The translations under genes were made by a program, and so were the position numbers. This document shows, piece by piece, positions 46,701-57,181 of a stretch of DNA of 64,000 nt. The DNA comes from Gloeobacter kilaueensis JS1 (GTDB lineage: Bacteria > Cyanobacteriota > Cyanobacteriia > Gloeobacterales > Gloeobacteraceae), in NCBI RefSeq assembly GCF_000484535.1, contig NC_022600.1, positions 3,720,001-3,784,000 of the forward strand, given 5' to 3'. How positions within the stretch are numbered: position 1 is the stretch's first letter; each line of letters opens with the position of its first letter. The notes under the pieces are model-generated. The model made no database searches, was not told where the DNA came from, and saw only the letters and a program-made list of their open reading frames with translations.

Positions 46701-48603
46701 AGGATGCTCCAGCCGGTTGGCCCGTCGTCCGGTCGCGCAGGTTCACCCGCACCCGCACCGGCTGGTTGGGCTGGGCGAAGGCAGGTTCGGTCTCAAGGTC
46801 CACCCGATAGTTGCCCTGGACGACGAGAAAGTTGGCCTCGCCCTCGGCGTACTCGTTCCCGGCGGCCTGGAGGGTGACCGAGACAGCGTAGCGGTAGTTG
46901 TTCGCGGCGGCGAGCGACCAGGGATCGCTTTTGGCGGGCAGATCCTGGGCCTGAAAGGCGATGAGCGCGTGACCACTCCCATCGGTGCGGGTGGTGCCGT
47001 CCATCACGTATTCGCCGTACTCGCCGGAGCTGCCCTCCGCTTCAGCTCCCTCGTCCAGTGCCTCGCCCGACTCGTAGAGGGGCAAACGGTAGACCCGGTA
47101 GCGCACCGTCGATTCACCCACCGGCATCCCGAAGTAGTAGCGCGCCTGCAACTGCAGCCGCACCTGCTCGCTCGGAGTAAAGAACTTCTGCTCGGGGGTG
47201 AGGCTTATTTGAAAGGTCGGCTTGCGGTAGGCAGCCACCTCGAAGCTGCCCTCGATGTCGCCTGCCGATGTCTGGGCGGTGACGGTGTAGGTGCCGGTCT
47301 TCGCTTCTGCATCGAGGGTGAGGTCGCTCTTGAAGGTGTCAAACGTGCTCAGCCGCGTCTGGCGGCGCACCAGCAGGTTGTTGTCCGGGTCGCGCACGAG
47401 AACAGTGATCGCTTCACCCGCTGCCAGCCGCCGGTAGCCCTCTGGCCCGTGCAGGCGCAGCACGCCTTTGAGAAAAACTTTGTTGCCGGGCCGGTAGATG
47501 GGCCGCTCGGAGTAGAGGTAGCCCGTCAGACCTGTCGTCTCAGCGCTGCCTACGTACTGGCCCACCCAGGCCAGGGGCTGGCGCGTAGCCGCCGACTGAG
47601 CGACCACCCAGACCCGCTCCACCCCTTCCAGTGACCTGCCAAGGCGCAGGCGGGCAAGACCATCTGCCCCCGTACGGGCTGTGGCGAGCCGCTCAGAGTA
47701 GGTCCGTCCCCCGAGCCGCCGGTCGCCCCAGGCTTCGATGAGGAGATTCGGCTGCACGGAGCCATTTTTGAGGTGACTGGTCCAGGCGAGCCATTCGCGG
47801 CTACCGGTACTTTTGAGCACCAGGCCGGTTTCGGTGATCACCACCAGCGCCACCTGCTCGACCGCCGCTGCCCGCAGCCGCACCAGGTAGGTGCCGGGGG
47901 TGTGGATGTCGAAGGGAATGTACTGCAAAAAGACGCCCTCCACATCCCGCCCGGCAACGGGGACCATTTTGCTCTGGACGGGCAGCAGCACACGCTTAAA
48001 AGCCGAAAGCTGGCCTGTGAGTTCATTTTGGCCGCGCCACCAGCCCAGCCGGATGCTGTCGAGCAGGCCAAACAGGTCGCTCGTCGGCACGCTCGCCGCC
48101 TCATCCAATTGCAAGCGAAGCACGTCCATGCGCAGAGCATCGCTCTGGACGAAGCCGCGCAGGCCGATTTTGACCGGTTCGCTGGGCAAAAACACCGGTT
48201 GCGGGTGGATCAGTTCTAAAAAAGGCGGCGTCGGCGGCAGGGCGAGGGTGAGGGACTTTTGTTCGCCCTCCGCCAGTAAAAACGTTTTTTTCTCCAGCCG
48301 GTGGGCGCGGCTGTCGGCGGTGGCCCGGTAGGTACCCGCAGGCATCGAGGCCAGCTCGAAGCTGCCGTCCTTGCCGGTGGTATAAGTCCAGGTACGATCT
48401 CCCTGATAAAAGTAGATGCGGGCATTGGGCAGCGCTGCTCCCGTCTCGGTGGCGACCACCTTCACCGAAAGCCGACCGTGGGGCGTCTCCCCCTCGATCA
48501 GCACGGCGAGGGCGAACCCGAGCCAGCCCAACAACACCAGCGCGACGAGAGCTTCGCGCCAGCCGGGCCGGGTGGGTTGCTGCGGCAGATTGGCCTGGAT
48601 CAT
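43711..48603 (-). CDS. bacterial alpha-2-macroglobulin (1630 aa)
   Basis: Large exported protease trap. The N-terminus has a membrane anchor (LVALVLLGWLGFALAVLI, about 17-34), then a carboxypeptidase-regulatory-like domain (RLSVKVVATETGAALPNARI). The MG domains follow, including YLYSERPIYRPGNKVFLKGV, and the thioester site YPYGCTEQ near residue 1107 in the complement-like helical domain. The thioester Cys-Gln pair is intact, so covalent trapping is expected. The start at 48603 is decided by the anchor; the upstream open frame runs through the neighbouring gene. No PbpC gene is adjacent, unlike in many proteobacteria. Confidence 0.9.
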   Translation of the reverse strand: MIQANLPQQPTRPGWREALVALVLLGWLGFALAVLIEGETPHGRLSVKVVATETGAALPNARIYFYQGDRTWTYTTGKDGSFELASMPAGTYRATADSRAHRLEKKTFLLAEGEQKSLTLALPPTPPFLELIHPQPVFLPSEPVKIGLRGFVQSDALRMDVLRLQLDEAASVPTSDLFGLLDSIRLGWWRGQNELTGQLSAFKRVLLPVQSKMVPVAGRDVEGVFLQYIPFDIHTPGTYLVRLRAAAVEQVALVVITETGLVLKSTGSREWLAWTSHLKNGSVQPNLLIEAWGDRRLGGRTYSERLATARTGADGLARLRLGRSLEGVERVWVVAQSAATRQPLAWVGQYVGSAETTGLTGYLYSERPIYRPGNKVFLKGVLRLHGPEGYRRLAAGEAITVLVRDPDNNLLVRRQTRLSTFDTFKSDLTLDAEAKTGTYTVTAQTSAGDIEGSFEVAAYRKPTFQISLTPEQKFFTPSEQVRLQLQARYYFGMPVGESTVRYRVYRLPLYESGEALDEGAEAEGSSGEYGEYVMDGTTRTDGSGHALIAFQAQDLPAKSDPWSLAAANNYRYAVSVTLQAAGNEYAEGEANFLVVQGNYRVDLETEPAFAQPNQPVRVRVNLRDRTTGQPAGASYTWRTGTSDWRGDRLTIDWQGASGQGTTGADGKGGWQFTPSKAGDWVVELQTRDGQGNTIVERQSIWISALAGSGPQAPNAPPLQVLTDKRAYQVGETARVALRSRAQEATVLLTVEGDAIQQVQLVRLKNGAGSALVPVRPGYVPTAYIAAALVSNKSLVQQSVPLRIGTEARQLKIDIQADQQRYEPRGEVQLRVRSRTADGKPIQSELSLAVVDESLYAIRPDNPTALFDTFYARRPNQVDTSYSFPWIALQGDKGSGETVRRNFPDTAFWLPQLVTDRNGVATVRFRLPDNLTEWRVTAMGTTGDLDVGSAVTRFTSAKSFAVRLSVPAVLTEGDEVTVSAVVSNNGEAARTGSVQFLGDSRALQIPAGQSQTVEWNWQAKRSGRIPLSVAAKSADGRQDGEERTVTVLPHVQRTTLTKNVTLASGETVYGFQVPAGFRPDASRLVVRLAPSIFSQLLGTLDYLVAYPYGCTEQTMSRFLPGLLVQQVLAQKNIHVPELEKRTPGVVRSGLTRLYRFQHSEGGWGWWENDSDDLFMSAYVMHGLTAARQAGVAVNEEVFNLGRESLDAQVRTVWKEGFAKKKERFARDTYAFALFALAESGGKLPNRVADLAGFAPQLTPYGQAVLVLALDRWGESAAAGGILEQTLTLAQRDAAGLYWLPLVANQPPKKDDWYGHNWLNEAETTAWVLNAVLHHGETPVLGEGDLQSIVNWLIAHRRGGWGWESTKDSAAALEALVAYAGRYERPLDVPATLHVLLGGKQAAEVRFDSLSTWFPEVPISLPVGQLKVGDNQLRIAVEGVDQGSFLYASVRFEQAVQLAEDALPQAAGPLKLERTYALLRSGTDRDGNPAFEETPLADGASVTTGSLIRVHVRVSGWDARSESDISHLIVEDPLPGGFRTTEGNLPSAEDEDNSDQSSSDYTTEVRDDRTIGYYRQIYGKTLEFDYLLRAEVPGEYHVLPARLWSMYADWQLTGREMRVKVTPEGKAWWWPW

Positions 48604-48637
48604 ACCTCGAATGCCTCGCAGTGGGGGTAAGGGGGAT

Positions 48638-50050
48638 TTATTTGACAGGAATCTCAGGCGCGGAAGCCTGCGGGCGGGAGAAAAGCCACTCGACCCCCAG
48701 GCTGAGCACGGCCACAGTACCGATGACAACCAGCACCCAGAGGCGCTGGGCGCGGGGCGCGTCCGAGAGCGGATCGACCAGGGTGACGAGCGGCAAGATA
48801 GCGGCGACGCCGGCAAAGACCAGCGGCAGCGCGTTCTGCCAGGGTTTTCTGGCCAGACCCAACTCGTCGCCCCCGATGGCGTAGAGAACCAGCAGGGCGG
48901 CGAGCGCCCCTCCCAGCCATCCCGCCGCCGAACGCACTCCCCAGATCGCTGCAAGCGCCACGGGTGCTGCCGCCGCCCAGAACCCGGCCAGCAGCGTCGG
49001 TACCAGCGCCAGTTTGCTTGTGCGGGCCAGGTTGACCAGAAGGGCAATCGCTGCCAGCAGGCCAATGAAGGTGTAGTGGGTATAAAGATCGGCGCGCGGC
49101 GTGCGCAGCGGATAGGTCTCGACGAAGAGCCGAAAGAGTGCCACCAGTGTCAGCAGCGCCGTACCGCCTGCAAAAGCTTCGAGGCGGGCGATGAGCGCGC
49201 CGGGCTGAACGGATTCGTAGACGGCGACAGCGACGGTGTAATAGCTCAACACCAGAGCGGCGATGGCCGTGCCGTAGCCGTAATCGGCGCTGAAGACCAG
49301 AGCGAAGGCACCAATCCAGGCAAAGAGCGCGAGGCTTGAGCGGGGCGCGTCCGCTGCAATAAAGCCCACCAGCGTCGTGGCGACGAGCACCGCGAGCACC
49401 GGCTGCCAGAGAATCTGGTGGCTCACAGCCCAACTGACTGCAACCGCCAACCCGAAACAGAACCAGACCGCCAGGTGTACGCCGAGCCAGCCGCTGCGCT
49501 CCAGTCCCTTCCGGCCCAACAGGGGTACCAGGGCCGCCAGATAGCCCGCCAGGGCAAACCAGAGTGGCCCGAGGTGCCACGCACTGCCTGCCCCTTTTGG
49601 AGCAGCGCCCTCGAAGACCAGTCCAAGGGCGGCTGCGAAAGCAAATTGTGCCATCACCAGAGGCGGCATCAAAGGCCAGCTACGGCCCAGGCAGCACCAG
49701 AAGAGGGCAGCGGCGACGAGCACCCCAAAAAGAATCGGCAGCGGTCCCTGGGGTACGAGCAACAGTGCCAGAGCCGGAACGGCAGCAGGAAGAAGAGGAA
49801 CCAGCCAGCCCAGCCGCTCGTTCGTCCCAAGCCAGAAGGCTACCAGCCAGGCACCGGTGCTCAGGCAGATTCCAAGGCCAAGTTGACCGCCGGCGGTAAA
49901 AGGCGGGCTGGGGGTGGCAGGCAGGGTAGTGAGGAAGGCGCAGCCGGCGATGAGCACGACCGCGAGCGCCTGCCGACGGGCCACAGCGAGGGCAGCGAAG
50001 GAACCGGCGGCCAGGGAAATAGCTGCCAGCGCCCATTCGATCGCACCCAT
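48638..50050 (-). CDS. polytopic membrane protein (470 aa)
   Basis: About fourteen hydrophobic segments cover nearly the whole sequence, with short loops and few charged residues. No transporter signature was recognised. A candidate conserved loop is YTHYTFIGLLAAIALLVN and the tail has a short cytoplasmic end. It lies 34 bases upstream of the alpha-2-macroglobulin gene on the same strand and is likely in the same operon; a membrane component working with it is possible. An ATG at 50059 is an alternative start. Confidence 0.6.
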   Translation of the reverse strand: MGAIEWALAAISLAAGSFAALAVARRQALAVVLIAGCAFLTTLPATPSPPFTAGGQLGLGICLSTGAWLVAFWLGTNERLGWLVPLLPAAVPALALLLVPQGPLPILFGVLVAAALFWCCLGRSWPLMPPLVMAQFAFAAALGLVFEGAAPKGAGSAWHLGPLWFALAGYLAALVPLLGRKGLERSGWLGVHLAVWFCFGLAVAVSWAVSHQILWQPVLAVLVATTLVGFIAADAPRSSLALFAWIGAFALVFSADYGYGTAIAALVLSYYTVAVAVYESVQPGALIARLEAFAGGTALLTLVALFRLFVETYPLRTPRADLYTHYTFIGLLAAIALLVNLARTSKLALVPTLLAGFWAAAAPVALAAIWGVRSAAGWLGGALAALLVLYAIGGDELGLARKPWQNALPLVFAGVAAILPLVTLVDPLSDAPRAQRLWVLVVIGTVAVLSLGVEWLFSRPQASAPEIPVK

Positions 50051-50102
50051 AAGATACACTCCTCCCTTCGAGGCGTGGGACAGCTACCAGCCTGGGCGTC
50101 CG

Positions 50103-52457
<2,355 letters not shown>

Positions 52458-52532
52458 GAAACCTTGTAGCATCGGAAATTTTGGTACAGTACCGCCCTGG
52501 CCTTACCATGGGCGCAGACTGGGAACCTGCAG

Positions 52533-53855
52533 ATGAATAAAGGAGCCAACGGAAAACTCGACCTCGCTCCCGCCGCAACCGCTGGAGCGGTCCCGCTCCT
52601 CGATCCGGCCCGCGCTCCGGCCATCTCTGCCCTTGAGGGGCTGAGCGACGAGCAGCTCATCGAGGGTATCCACCGGCAACCGGCGGAGGCGAGCTATCTG
52701 GTCGCCTTTTACTGCCGCTATCAGAAGCTGGTGGGCGAGTTGCTGCAAAACGAGTCGAACCCGGCAGCCCTGGCACAGCGCTGCTGGTTTGCGGCCTTCG
52801 ACGTCCTGATCCGCCAGAAGCGCAGCGAGCGGCTACCGGCAGCGGCCTGGCTGGGGCGGCTGATCGCTCAGACAATCATCCATCGAGGCAGTGACAGTGA
52901 TCTGACAGGCAGCTGTCTGCCTGCTCCTCTGGCCTGGTATGTGATGCAGTCGCTCGATGCGATGATCCCGATGGCGCGGATTGCCCTGGTGCTTCTGGAG
53001 GCCGAAAGCTATAGCGAGGAGCAACTAACGCGCTTCTATTACGAGCGCGGGCTCGACTTGAGTGCCGAGGCGATCCGCGAACTGTGCCGCGACGCCCAGA
53101 AGCAGTTGATAACTGGTATTCCAGCGACCGCCCTGGTGCTTTTTTTTGGCAGCGCCGAAGAGGCTGCTGCACCGCTTGCGGCCTTGCCCCAACTCGGGCT
53201 CAGCCGCATTCAAGAAACCCGCCGCTTCGAGCGCTGGCAGACCCTGCAAACCGCCTACCGCCAGGAGCTGGCTGAGACAAAACCTGCAGTTCTGCCCGAG
53301 GAACAACTTTATAAATCCCCCGTAGCACCAGAGGCAGCACCGGTTCCCCGCCAGAGACTGCAGCCCCTGCTGGGCCTTGTCCTGGTTGCCCTTGGCTTTG
53401 CCGGCCTGGGCGCACTGCTTTATCAAGTCTGGTGGCAGGCCACCAATCATCCCCAATCGCCTCCAGTCGAAACTTCGGTAGCAAGCGAGCCGATGCTGGA
53501 AACCGATCCTGTCCTGGCCCCAGCGGCTCCCATCCCGCCAAAAACAGCTCCTGCCGAATCCACCATCTCCCAAGGTTCCGCAGCTCCAGTCGCGCAGGGG
53601 CGCAGCTCCACTTCCCTCCCGTTTGTGGCAGGGGATCGCCCCAATCCTTACAGTCATTACATCTACGTCGTCGTCGCCGATCCTGGCCGCCAGAATTTAG
53701 CAAAGCTGCAGCGGCTGCAGCGCGATGCCTTCTATCGGGTGATCGCCGGAGAGAACTATGTCCAGTTCGGTGCCTATGGCACGATCCAGCAGGCCCAGTA
53801 CGCCCTCAGCCAGCTTAAAAATGCCGGTTTTAACGGTGAGTTGGCGCGCTCTTGA
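52533..53855 (+). CDS. sigma-factor-like domain joined to membrane segment and SPOR domain (440 aa)
   Basis: Residues 35-215 recall ECF sigma factors: LSDEQLIEGIHRQPAEASYL as region 2.1 and a helical region-4-like part ending ELCRDAQKQL, but both are weak. A single membrane segment lies at about 272-290 (LLGLVLVALGFAGLGALLYQ). After a Pro/Ser/Thr-rich linker a SPOR-like domain closes the protein (YSHYIYVVVADPG, FGAYGTIQQAQYALSQLKNAGF). SPOR domains bind denuded glycan strands. The sigma-like part is probably not an active sigma factor. It lies 75 bases after ligA. Confidence 0.6.
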   Translation: MNKGANGKLDLAPAATAGAVPLLDPARAPAISALEGLSDEQLIEGIHRQPAEASYLVAFYCRYQKLVGELLQNESNPAALAQRCWFAAFDVLIRQKRSERLPAAAWLGRLIAQTIIHRGSDSDLTGSCLPAPLAWYVMQSLDAMIPMARIALVLLEAESYSEEQLTRFYYERGLDLSAEAIRELCRDAQKQLITGIPATALVLFFGSAEEAAAPLAALPQLGLSRIQETRRFERWQTLQTAYRQELAETKPAVLPEEQLYKSPVAPEAAPVPRQRLQPLLGLVLVALGFAGLGALLYQVWWQATNHPQSPPVETSVASEPMLETDPVLAPAAPIPPKTAPAESTISQGSAAPVAQGRSSTSLPFVAGDRPNPYSHYIYVVVADPGRQNLAKLQRLQRDAFYRVIAGENYVQFGAYGTIQQAQYALSQLKNAGFNGELARS

Positions 53856-54201
53856 AAGGCAACAGCCTGGCTTCAGCTATCAGTGCTGAGCTAAGCAGAC
53901 GAAGCTAAATAAGCAGCAGGTTTTGGGGTGGAGTTTTGAGTACTTCTAAAACCGTCCCCCACCCCTCCACACCCCCCCCTGCCCCCCGCTCTCCTCCCCT
54001 GCCCCCGCTGGGCAGGGAAGAAGAGGGGGGGTTCACTGTAACTTGGCTGCAGGGGGGATAAGCGAGGACAATCACGGAGTCTGGCAGGAGCAGCGGCAGG
54101 CGGGATGGGTGAGGTCAGTTGCAGGCTCATCTTATTTTTCTTCTGCTGTCCTCCAATGTTCGCAGCTGAGCCTGGATGAGCTGCACGCCTTTTCTGGTGA
54201 G
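53856..54201. other. non-coding stretch with long G/C homopolymer hairpin
   Basis: No gene is seen. A perfect 8-bp stem CCCTGCCC-CCGCT-GGGCAGGG (53997-54017) sits inside a longer imperfect stem of C runs against G runs (53983-54031). A second 6-bp repeat GCAGCT/AGCTGC lies at 54162-54184 next to the porin stop. The stretch separates the SPOR protein and the convergent porin and may contain terminators for both, though neither hairpin has a T run. Confidence 0.55.
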
Positions 54202-55893
54202 TTAGAAGTTGAAGACCGTGCGCAGGGTGTAGACAGCGAGTCCATTGCTGTTGACAGAATTGACCGGCTGAAGAATCCACTGCACGTCCGGTGTAATCGT
54301 GAGGCGATCGCTGAGGCGAATACGATAGAAGATCTCGATTTCGCCTTCTCGGCCCGTGGGTACCAGACTGGTTGTCACCCCAGGGGCGGTCAGCCCCACT
54401 ACTGAGCCGGAATTGACCCGCAGGGCAGCACCGTAGGCAAAGCCAAAAGCGTTGCCGATGCCGAAAAGATCCGGCAGCGTGAAGCCAACCCGGTAGATGT
54501 CGGAATTGATGTTTGAAAAGCTGACGGGGCTTCCAGCAAGAGTATGAACGTTGGTGGTGCCATAGCCGTAGCGACCGAACAGCGCGAACTGCGGAACGAT
54601 TGCCCACTCGACGTTGGCGGCGAAGACATCGGTGTAGCTGTTGCTGATGATGCCGGGCAGGGCTGTACCCAAAGCCGCTCCCTGCTCGCCGAAGCGGGAG
54701 TAGATAAAGCGCACCGAAGCCTTGCCAAAGTCGAATTCCAGCTGGGTTGCGACCGTATTCGAGCCACCGAACAGGCCACCGGAGCCGAAGGCTGAGGCCG
54801 CTCCTCCACTCGCGGCCAGATACAGCGCCCGCCAGTTGATCGTGGGGGTAATGTCCCAGTCGAAGCCACCGCCGGAGCCGAAGGGGACGAAGTTCACCAG
54901 GGGACTGACGATGAAGCGACCGCTGGAGAAGTCCGACTCATCGTTGTTGGCAAAGCTGTTGTTGTCGATAAACTCGAACATCTCAATGCGCGGTCCGCCG
55001 AAAAGGCGGAAATTGGGGGCCAAGCGTTTGATGTAGCGCACCTTGTCGAAGGTGACACTTGCGGTGCCATCGGTTCTTACTACCGCTGTCGAGCCGTCGA
55101 ACGATCCACCGGCACTACCGCCGTAGAACAACGTCCCGAAACCGGAGGCGATGCCGGGGTACACCGCATCGATGGCCTGGCCTGTGACACCGCGCAACCG
55201 GATGAGCAACTCGTCGTCGCCTGTGATCGTGGCCCGCAGATTTAAGGTTGTGCGAGCAACAAAAGAGACATTCGCGGCTGTCCCGGAAATGGCCCGCGCC
55301 CCCAGCGCGTCGCCGTAGGCGCTCCCTACGCCCAGGGCGGCTCCAGAAAAGATCGTACTGCCGTTGGATCCGCCGCCGCCCGTCACTGCCATGACCACCG
55401 AGCCATCCAGCTTTGCAGTGGTGGAGAAAAGTTTTGATTCGATGTCTCTGGTTTTTGCTTCCAGCGCATCGACCCGGCCCCGCAGAGCCGTCAATTCGTT
55501 GCGGAATTCTTCCTGCAGTTGCTTCAAGTTGGCAAGGTCTTCTTTGCTCACCTTGTCCGCAGTCGCCGCTGCGATCAGTTCGTTGACCTTCTCAAGACAG
55601 GCGTTGAGACCGGCGGCAAACTCGTAGCGCGACAGAGGCCGACTCCCCAGATAGGTCTTGTTGGGATAGCCTTCCAGACAACCGTAGCGCTCAACCACAC
55701 TCTTGAGCGCCTGAAACGCCCAGGAATTGGGATCGACGTCGGACAGTTCTGAAACAGAATTCACCTGCGCGTGAGAACCCTGCATATAAGCGTCCACAAT
55801 CTCGATATCCGATTGCGGCGCTGCAAAGACGGGACACACCAGCCCAACGACCAGACCAAGTGCCCATGCCAGTTCACTCCGATGCACACCCAT
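54202..55893 (-). CDS. SLH-domain OprB-type outer-membrane porin (563 aa)
   Basis: Cyanobacterial major porin type, linked to uptake of inorganic ions including iron. A signal peptide (ALGLVVGLVCPVFA) is followed by an SLH domain for wall anchoring (about 50-110: VDPNSWAFQALKSVVERYGC, GYPNKTYLGSRPLSRYEFA). A short coiled coil follows at 110-155, then a beta-barrel of alternating strands to the C-terminal YTLRTVFNF. Length is typical. It lies divergent from the 56309 gene with a long upstream region. Confidence 0.9.
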   Translation of the reverse strand: MGVHRSELAWALGLVVGLVCPVFAAPQSDIEIVDAYMQGSHAQVNSVSELSDVDPNSWAFQALKSVVERYGCLEGYPNKTYLGSRPLSRYEFAAGLNACLEKVNELIAAATADKVSKEDLANLKQLQEEFRNELTALRGRVDALEAKTRDIESKLFSTTAKLDGSVVMAVTGGGGSNGSTIFSGAALGVGSAYGDALGARAISGTAANVSFVARTTLNLRATITGDDELLIRLRGVTGQAIDAVYPGIASGFGTLFYGGSAGGSFDGSTAVVRTDGTASVTFDKVRYIKRLAPNFRLFGGPRIEMFEFIDNNSFANNDESDFSSGRFIVSPLVNFVPFGSGGGFDWDITPTINWRALYLAASGGAASAFGSGGLFGGSNTVATQLEFDFGKASVRFIYSRFGEQGAALGTALPGIISNSYTDVFAANVEWAIVPQFALFGRYGYGTTNVHTLAGSPVSFSNINSDIYRVGFTLPDLFGIGNAFGFAYGAALRVNSGSVVGLTAPGVTTSLVPTGREGEIEIFYRIRLSDRLTITPDVQWILQPVNSVNSNGLAVYTLRTVFNF

Positions 55894-56308
55894 AGCTCAC
55901 TCCCTGTACTGCTTTGGCTCAAAAATTGGCAGCAAACAGTTCCGGCAGACGGTATCAGGAGGCTTCGGCAACAACTGCCACATCGCCTTTTCAATACTTG
56001 TCTACCGCTGAGGTCAGGCTCTCTCAGTGCCTGCCTACCGCTAGCCCCGATTATATGGAAGAAAAGACATAATGAAAAATTGATTCAGACGGTTAAAATC
56101 ATAGATTTAAGACTATGTTTTGGTGGACCTGTTTTCGCGTCTGACACCGATGTGCAGACAGCATCACCCCCTCGTCCAACTACTTTTACAGAGGCAAGTA
56201 GACGAATCGCACGAGAACCTGTCATGCCGTCAAAACAGCGCAGCGACTAAGATAGAAGGGTGGTCATCGTGAGGGGTGAGATGTTTCTCACAACAGGAGG
56301 TACCGCTG
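55894..56308. other. divergent intergenic region
   Basis: About 415 bases between the porin and a secreted-protein gene, less GC-rich toward the right. It is expected to hold both promoters. A perfect hairpin GTGAGA-TGTT-TCTCAC lies at 56276-56291, just ahead of the AGGAGG ribosome site (56295-56300) of the right-hand gene. No credible gene was found. Confidence 0.55.
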
Positions 56309-57055
56309 ATGGCCGCTGCAGAGAAAATTTTTGCCGGTGTGCTGAGCGTCGCACTGTTCGGACTGACAGGCGGCAACGTCCTGGCGCAAAGTGAAATTGC
56401 CAGCGCCACTGTGCCTGCCGACAACGGAGCCTACAGTCAGCTTCTGGCCTCCGGCACCGCCTATGTGATTCGAGACAAAGATTACAATCCCCAGCAGCCG
56501 CAGTCCGGCTTCTTTACTACCTGGATCTACAATGCCCGCGCGGCAGCCCCGCTGCAGGTGCGCGCCAACTTCTGCGTTCCTGAAAAATCGATCGCCGATG
56601 CGCCCCCGGCCCAACTTGAAAATATCGATCTCCTCGACAGCGGCAAGTTGCTTGTGCGGATAGATAAAAGCCTCGCAGCGACACCGGCGAATGTCCGGGT
56701 CGTTCAACCTGGCTACTACACGGGCGGCAGCCGAATTGGCCCTGTTTACGACGGCTTTGCCTATTGGGGAGGCCGCCCCTACTGGCGCTCGCCCTACTGG
56801 GGAGGCTACGCCTACGACTACACGCCGCCTCTTTATCACCCGCCGGTGAGCTGTGCTACCGGCAGCGCTGCCTTCGATCTGCAGTCAGAAATACCGGCGC
56901 TCACGAAGCTGCCTGAGAAGACCCTCGCCGTGCGCCTGCAATTTAGCGACGGTGAGACGAGCAACTGGCATCTGGGAGCTGACACCGTGCGCGAGTTGAA
57001 GCGGCTTATCGCCATTCGCACCCAGCTTCCGAGAGCCGGGGCAACTGGTCTTTAG
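56309..57055 (+). CDS. exported protein of unknown function (248 aa)
   Basis: The ATG at 56309 has an AGGAGG ribosome site 8 bases upstream. The signal peptide is KIFAGVLSVALFGLTGGNVLAQ. The mature part has a beta-rich first half (VRANFCVPEKS, LLDSGKLLVRIDKSL), a Tyr/Gly/Trp/Pro-rich segment (YWGGRPYWRSPYWGGYAYDY, 160-185) and a C-terminal domain. Cys pairs may form disulfides. No family was recognised. The aromatic-rich segment suggests a surface or wall protein. Confidence 0.65.
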   Translation: MAAAEKIFAGVLSVALFGLTGGNVLAQSEIASATVPADNGAYSQLLASGTAYVIRDKDYNPQQPQSGFFTTWIYNARAAAPLQVRANFCVPEKSIADAPPAQLENIDLLDSGKLLVRIDKSLAATPANVRVVQPGYYTGGSRIGPVYDGFAYWGGRPYWRSPYWGGYAYDYTPPLYHPPVSCATGSAAFDLQSEIPALTKLPEKTLAVRLQFSDGETSNWHLGADTVRELKRLIAIRTQLPRAGATGL

Positions 57056-57181
57056 GTCATCTGCAGGCATTGCAACGCCAGGGTACGGTCGGCAGTAGAG
57101 CAAAACTTCCGGTCCGATGGAGAGGGGCTACAGGGATTGCGGGCGCTACGATATTCCAGGCCAACGTCTGGAGCCTTCACT

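Noticed and set aside
48604-49065. N-terminal extension of the alpha-2-macroglobulin
   Set aside because: It lies antisense-frame within the upstream membrane protein gene and would bury the membrane anchor; the start at 48603 is better.
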